Shown: positions 27,672-28,697 of the stretch, in pieces
How positions within the stretch are numbered: the stretch's first letter is position 1
Layout of the letters: the number at the start of each line of letters is the position of its first letter
Assembly (NCBI RefSeq): GCF_000278725.1
Contig: NZ_ALCA01000027.1
Location: 1 to 28,697 of the forward strand
DNA length: 28,697 bases
Origin: Actinomyces sp. ICM47
GTDB lineage: Bacteria > Actinomycetota > Actinomycetes > Actinomycetales > Actinomycetaceae
Direction of reading: 5' to 3'
The notes under the pieces: generated by a model
What the model saw: the letters and a program-made list of their open reading frames with translations, nothing else
Told to the model about the DNA's origin: nothing
Databases searched by the model: none
Position numbers and translations under genes: made by a program

Positions 27672-27680
27672 AGGCACGTC

Positions 27681-28601
27681 TCAGATGCCGCCGATGCGCG
27701 TCATCGCGTAGACGGGCAGGGCAGCGACAAGGAATTTGGCGGCACCACGACCGAGGAGGGAGGCGAGCTGGGCGGAGGCGGCGCGCTCACCGAGGAGCGC
27801 GTCAACGACCGACACGGCAAAGCCGACGCCGGCACCGGTGATGCCACCCATGGTGAGGAATGCGGCGAAGTCGCCGAGGATATTGGCGATAGAGGGGAAG
27901 ACGACGGGCAGCAGGTCAGAGGTGTGCCCGAGCAGCCACGCGATCGAGGAAATGATGAGTCCCGCGAACAGGCCGAACGCCGCGGAGTAGAACACCCCCG
28001 CGGTCGAGGAGCGCCCACTGTTCGCCGACACGGCTACGACGATGACGACCAGGGCGGCCATGGGCACGACGACCGACCAGCGCGCGTGGACCGTCAGGGA
28101 CACCCACATGGACCCGGCTGTAATGATGAGGAGCGCAGTCACCGACGAGGTGAGGGCTGCGGTCAGCGACGTCGACCCCCAGTGTTCGGTCGTATTTCCC
28201 ACCGAGTGGTCACGCGGTGCGGGCGCGTCAAGGATCGTCGCAGCCACCAGGAACACGAGCATGATACCGGTCAAGGGGATCGCAATGTCAAGGTTCTTCC
28301 AGTACGCGACGCCGATGGGGGTGAGCGCCCCACCGAGCGCAAGCACTGCCTGCGCGAGCCACGGCATGTGCAGTCGCGCCAACGTCGGCCACGCGAGCGC
28401 CAACAGGAACGAGGCGAGCGCGATGACCGGACCGACCGTCCAGCGCGAGCCGGGCAGCCACCACGCGGTGATTGTCAGCGCGGCCAGAAGTGTGACGGTG
28501 GCCGTACCAACGCTGACAGACACTCGTCTGGTGGCCAGCGTGTCGCGGCGTACTCCGCGGCTCGAGTCGGTTCGTGTGCGTGTGGGCGAGGTCGATGTCA
28601 T
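27681..28601 (-). CDS. Polytopic membrane protein of unknown function
   Basis: A 306-residue integral membrane protein. After a Ser/Thr/Arg-rich N-terminal tail I count about eight hydrophobic segments, including WTVGPVIALASFLLALAW, IPLTGIMLVFLVAATIL, WSVVVPMAALVVIVVAV and VFYSAAFGLFAGLIISSIAW. A small-residue-rich C-terminal region has GGITGAGVGFAVSVVDALLG. No transporter signature, catalytic motif or signal peptide is recognisable. I chose ATG 28601 (GGAAG upstream); an ATG at 28643 would add 14 residues and has no good RBS. It is followed by a weak hairpin and a minisatellite, so it is probably its own unit. I do not recognise a family. Confidence 0.8.
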   Translation of the reverse strand: MTSTSPTRTRTDSSRGVRRDTLATRRVSVSVGTATVTLLAALTITAWWLPGSRWTVGPVIALASFLLALAWPTLARLHMPWLAQAVLALGGALTPIGVAYWKNLDIAIPLTGIMLVFLVAATILDAPAPRDHSVGNTTEHWGSTSLTAALTSSVTALLIITAGSMWVSLTVHARWSVVVPMAALVVIVVAVSANSGRSSTAGVFYSAAFGLFAGLIISSIAWLLGHTSDLLPVVFPSIANILGDFAAFLTMGGITGAGVGFAVSVVDALLGERAASAQLASLLGRGAAKFLVAALPVYAMTRIGGI

Positions 28602-28620
28602 CACGCTTCCATGGTCCCAC

Positions 28621-28697
28621 ATGTCTGGAGTCGACGAGGCCATGGCCGCCCGCGCGGGTCTTCCTGAGACGGCGGGTCGGGATCGTGGCGAGGCGGG
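28621..28697 (+). CDS. Possible start of a divergent gene, cut by the window edge
   Basis: A plus-strand frame opens at ATG 28621 (MSGVDEAMAARAGLPETAG) and is still open at the window end. A second in-frame ATG at 28642 has GGAG 11 bases upstream. Only 25 codons are visible and no family is recognisable. The gap to the minus-strand start at 28601 is very short for two promoters, so this may be chance. Confidence 0.25.
   Translation, partial: MSGVDEAMAARAGLPETAGRDRGEA

Overview
The window reads as chromosomal DNA of a high-GC Gram-positive bacterium, most likely an Actinomycetaceae member (Actinomyces or Schaalia type). The evidence is the high third-position GC, GTG and TTG starts with clear Shine-Dalgarno sequences, and a gene cluster known from actinobacteria and bifidobacteria. 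All thirteen confident genes lie on the minus strand, so transcription runs from high to low coordinates.

Right side (28.6 to 25.0 kb): a polytopic membrane protein of unknown function is followed by a 53-bp minisatellite. Next come a nitrobindin/DUF1794-like protein, a YgfZ/GcvT-like folate-binding protein and a D-aminoacyl-tRNA deacylase with a long insertion. These last three genes overlap and form one operon.

Between 24.98 and 23.93 kb there is no convincing gene. The stretch holds nested palindromes and three related elements built from 19-nt repeats plus a GGTGYAACACC palindrome. It lies upstream of clpC, which has a strong RBS, a possible ClgR box and a hairpin terminator.

Centre (21.3 to 6.1 kb): a promoter just after the clpC terminator leads into a seven-gene unit. 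The genes are a ~2060-residue membrane-anchored Ig-like/Fn3 protein, a MoxR AAA+ ATPase, a DUF58 protein, a TgpA-type transglutaminase-fold membrane protein, a transmembrane Ser/Thr kinase, a PP2C phosphatase and an FHA protein. Several neighbours overlap by 1 to 4 nt. The layout matches the bifidobacterial PFNA cluster (kinase, Fn3, AAA, DUF58, transglutaminase, prpC). The likely picture is a long surface fibre coupled to phospho-signalling across the membrane. The transglutaminase core appears to have lost its catalytic Cys and His, so it is probably a scaffold or sensor rather than an enzyme.

Left side (6.0 kb to 1): a membrane-anchored secreted protein of lower GC sits between two look-alike hairpins. 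It is followed by pyruvate, phosphate dikinase (ppdK) with a strong terminator. The last 1.85 kb has no intact gene. It contains several unrelated repeat families and the truncated left end of an IS3-like element between two copies of a 103-bp repeat.
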